A model generated the notes under the pieces. It made no database searches. It worked only from the letters and a program-made list of their open reading frames with translations, and was not told where the DNA came from. This document shows positions 61,930-64,000 of a DNA stretch of 64,000 nt, piece by piece; position 1 is the first letter of the stretch; every line of letters starts with the position of its first letter. The stretch covers positions 1 to 64,000 of the forward strand of contig JANPBM010000124.1 of NCBI GenBank assembly GCA_031430435.1, written 5' to 3'. This stretch comes from JANNVK01 sp031430435. Lineage in GTDB: Bacteria; Acidobacteriota; Blastocatellia; Pyrinomonadales; Pyrinomonadaceae. A program made the position numbers and the translations under genes.

Positions 61930-63588
61930 ATGAATAAATTTTTGACCACTTTTTTCTTCGTTGCAATCATTTTTTCAACAATTCACGCCCAAAAATTAAC
62001 GGCTGATTTAGTTATCACCAACGCAACTGTGCGGACGCTTGACGATGCAAAGCCGACTGCACAGGCTGTCGCGGTTGTCGGCAACAAAATTGTTTCTATC
62101 GGCACAAATGCTGAAATAAAACAACTTATCGGTAAAACTACAAAGGTCATCGATGCAAAAGGTAAACTTTTGGTGCCCGGTTTTAATGATGCTCACGTCC
62201 ATTTTATCGACGGCGGAATGGGACTTTCAAGCGTAGATTTGCGTGATGCAAAATCGCCCTCCGAATTTACCGAACGCATCAAAAATTTTGCCGCCAAGTT
62301 GCCGAAAGGTCGTTGGATTCTCGGCGGAGTTTGGGATCACGAAAATTGGACACCGAATAATTTGCCGACCGCCGCGATGATTGACGGCGTAACGCCCGAT
62401 AATCCCGTGTTTATTTACCGGCTTGACGGACATATGGCGTTGGGAAATTCGTTGGCAATGAAACTGGCGAAGGTTGATAAAAGCGTGAAAGACGTGAACG
62501 GCGGCGAGATTGTCCGCGATGCCGACGGCAATCCGACCGGCATTTTCAAAGACAACGCGATGAATTATATCAACGCCGTAATCCCCGATGCAACGTTTGA
62601 GCAAAAGCTCGAATTTGCGACTGCCGCAAGCAATTACGCCGCGAGTTTGGGAATTACAAGCGTCCAAGATATGTCGGCGGGCAACGATGTCGGCGTTTAT
62701 CAAGAATTAATTCGGCGTGGAAATTTGAAAACCCGCGTGTACGGCTGTTCGCCTTTGGACGATTGGAAACGCCTTGCAAACGTCGGTTTCAGTCGCGCGT
62801 TCGGTTCCGAAATGCTCAGAATCGGTTGTTTGAAAGGCTTTGCGGACGGCAGTTTAGGTTCGACGACCGCTTGGTTTTTTGAGCCGTATTTAGACGCGCC
62901 AAATACTTCGGGCATTGCTCTCGGCGATATGTCAAAAATATCGGAGAACGTCAAAGCCGCCGACAAAGCAGGTTTGCAAGTAAACATTCACGCCATCGGC
63001 GAACGCGCAAACGCCGAGATTTTAGACATTTACGCGAAAGTCGAAAAGGAAAACGGCGAAAAAGACCGACGTTTCCGCATCGAACACGCTCAACATCTTC
63101 GCCCGCAAGACATCAAACGTTTCGGCACGCTGAAAGTTATTGCCTCGATGCAACCGTTTCACTTAATGGATGACGGACGTTGGGCAAGCAAGCGTTTGGA
63201 CGAAAAGCGTTTGCGCGGAACGTATGCGTTCAGAAGTTTGCTCGATTCGGGCGCGACACTCGCCTTCGGGACAGATTGGTTTGTTGCTCCGCTCAATCCG
63301 ATGTACGGAATTTACGGAGCTGTAACGCGGCGAACTTTAGACGACAAAAACCCGAACGGCTGGTTTCCCGAACAAAAAATCACAGTCGCCGAAGCCGTCA
63401 AAGCCTACACGCAAGGTTCAGCATTCGCCGAATTTCAAGAAAATGTAAAGGGAACAATCACGGTCGGAAAACTTGCGGACTTCGTGCTTCTATCAGAAGA
63501 TATTTTCACAATCAACCCGATACAAATCGAAAAAGTAAAAGTAATAAAAACCATAATGGACGGAAAAATAATCTATGAAGCTAAATAA
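61930..63588 (+). CDS. Secreted amidohydrolase family 3 protein (YtcJ-like)
   Basis: 552 residues. Signal peptide (FLTTFFFVAIIFSTIHA) and an amidohydrolase TIM-barrel with flanking beta-sandwich: DLVITNATVRTLDD at the start, metal site LVPGFNDAHVHFIDGG, RWILGGVWDHENW, GFADGSLGSTTAWFFEPY, VNIHAIGERAN, RIEHAQHLRP and LAFGTDWFVAPLNPM with the metal-ligand Asp. These are YtcJ/N-substituted formamide deformylase-type enzymes; the substrate cannot be told. Stop overlaps the next gene by 14 bp. Confidence 0.9.
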   Translation: MNKFLTTFFFVAIIFSTIHAQKLTADLVITNATVRTLDDAKPTAQAVAVVGNKIVSIGTNAEIKQLIGKTTKVIDAKGKLLVPGFNDAHVHFIDGGMGLSSVDLRDAKSPSEFTERIKNFAAKLPKGRWILGGVWDHENWTPNNLPTAAMIDGVTPDNPVFIYRLDGHMALGNSLAMKLAKVDKSVKDVNGGEIVRDADGNPTGIFKDNAMNYINAVIPDATFEQKLEFATAASNYAASLGITSVQDMSAGNDVGVYQELIRRGNLKTRVYGCSPLDDWKRLANVGFSRAFGSEMLRIGCLKGFADGSLGSTTAWFFEPYLDAPNTSGIALGDMSKISENVKAADKAGLQVNIHAIGERANAEILDIYAKVEKENGEKDRRFRIEHAQHLRPQDIKRFGTLKVIASMQPFHLMDDGRWASKRLDEKRLRGTYAFRSLLDSGATLAFGTDWFVAPLNPMYGIYGAVTRRTLDDKNPNGWFPEQKITVAEAVKAYTQGSAFAEFQENVKGTITVGKLADFVLLSEDIFTINPIQIEKVKVIKTIMDGKIIYEAK

Positions 63589-64000
63589 AATTATACTTTT
63601 AATAACAATGCTGACGGCGATGACTTGCTTCGCGCAAGAAACCAAGTGGACGCGAATCGAATTTGAAAAGACTGTTTTCTCGGCTGCGTTGCCGCCCGAA
63701 ATGATTGTGGACGCGGAAAAGTTTGAAGGAACCCGAATGTATAAAATTTGGAGTTTTTCCGAAGGTTTCAAGGTAAACTTGGTTGTTTACAAATATGACA
63801 GACCGAAAGAGTATTTGAAAAACTTGCGGGTCGGCGGTTCGTCCGAATCCGATCAAATCGAGATTGGCGATATTTATGCCCGCAAATTTCTGTATTCAAA
63901 GGACGGCTATTATTCGGCGCAAATTTTTATTGCGACTAAAAAGGCTCTGCATTATTTTTCGTTTACTTCAAATGAAACGGATAACATAAATTTGACGCGG
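63575..64000 (+). CDS. Secreted protein, partial (runs off the right edge)
   Basis: 142 codons to the window end, no stop. Starts at ATG 63575, overlapping the amidohydrolase end by 14 bp. Signal peptide KLNKIILLITMLTAMTCFA, then a beta-rich region (TRIEFEKTVFSAALPPEM; VNLVVYKYDRPKEYLKNL; DIYARKFLYSKDGYYSAQIFIATKKALHYF) similar in style to the N-terminal domain of the TonB-like protein at 60747. A TonB domain may follow beyond the edge. Confidence 0.7.
   Translation, partial: MKLNKIILLITMLTAMTCFAQETKWTRIEFEKTVFSAALPPEMIVDAEKFEGTRMYKIWSFSEGFKVNLVVYKYDRPKEYLKNLRVGGSSESDQIEIGDIYARKFLYSKDGYYSAQIFIATKKALHYFSFTSNETDNINLTR

Overview
The window looks like a chromosomal segment of a Gram-negative bacterium, most likely an acidobacterium of the Blastocatellia / Pyrinomonadaceae type. 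This is inference from gene content: a pilM-N-O-P-Q cluster followed by two sets of PilV/PilW/PilX/FimT-like minor pilins with Pro/Thr-rich tails, a Uma2 nuclease, TPR-thioredoxin and TonB-box secreted proteins, GTP-dependent PEP carboxykinase, and moderate-to-low GC. Promoters are ordinary sigma70-like (TTGACA/TATAAT). No rRNA, tRNA or CRISPR array was seen.

Layout. 1-8.7 kb is accessory: a large alpha-helical protein and a small partner diverge from a Clp/ClpB-like double AAA+ ATPase, followed by a TIR-domain gene sitting between two copies of the 3' end of dapD, then dapD itself and a two-helix membrane protein. 8.8-14.7 kb is housekeeping (glycosyltransferase, Uma2 nuclease, mnmE, DUF2254 membrane protein, PlsC-type acyltransferase, double-PilZ protein). 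14.9-18.8 kb is gyrA, interrupted by a 435-residue LAGLIDADG intein inside the quinolone-resistance region. 19.2-24.7 kb is pilMNOPQ plus a roadblock protein; 24.8-35.8 kb is two paralogous minor-pilin cassettes, each with a ~950-residue PilX-like protein. 35.9-41.2 kb holds mtgA, a tandem pair of small proteins separated by one in-frame TAG, a phytoene desaturase and pckG. 41.3-45.1 kb is a second accessory patch: a DUF6119 (TIGR04141-type) protein, an almost 1-kb non-coding region made of a hairpin array, a 323-bp long-inverted-repeat element and a 42-bp tandem repeat, a DUF6261-like protein and a tiny two-peptide transcription unit. 45.1-51.9 kb carries FN3-like, photolyase-like, DUF4920, TatD, RlmF and unknown membrane proteins. 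52.3-55.4 kb is a rhodopsin-crtY-blh cluster (light-driven ion pump plus retinal synthesis), followed by fumC. 57.0-64.0 kb holds secreted TPR/thioredoxin, lipoprotein, TonB and amidohydrolase genes and runs off the right edge.

Working together. PilM/N/O/P/Q form the inner-membrane platform, alignment complex and outer-membrane secretin of a type IV pilus; the two minor-pilin sets would give alternative tip complexes. CrtI (37.7 kb) would make lycopene, CrtY beta-carotene and Blh retinal for the rhodopsin, whose D-T-K motif suggests an outward proton pump with a lysine at the donor position. crtE and crtB are not in the window.

The best candidates for something undescribed are the structured element at 43182-43504 with its neighbouring repeats, the dapD 3'-end duplication that brackets the TIR gene, the Clp-like AAA+ / giant helical protein pair, and the atypical gyrA intein.
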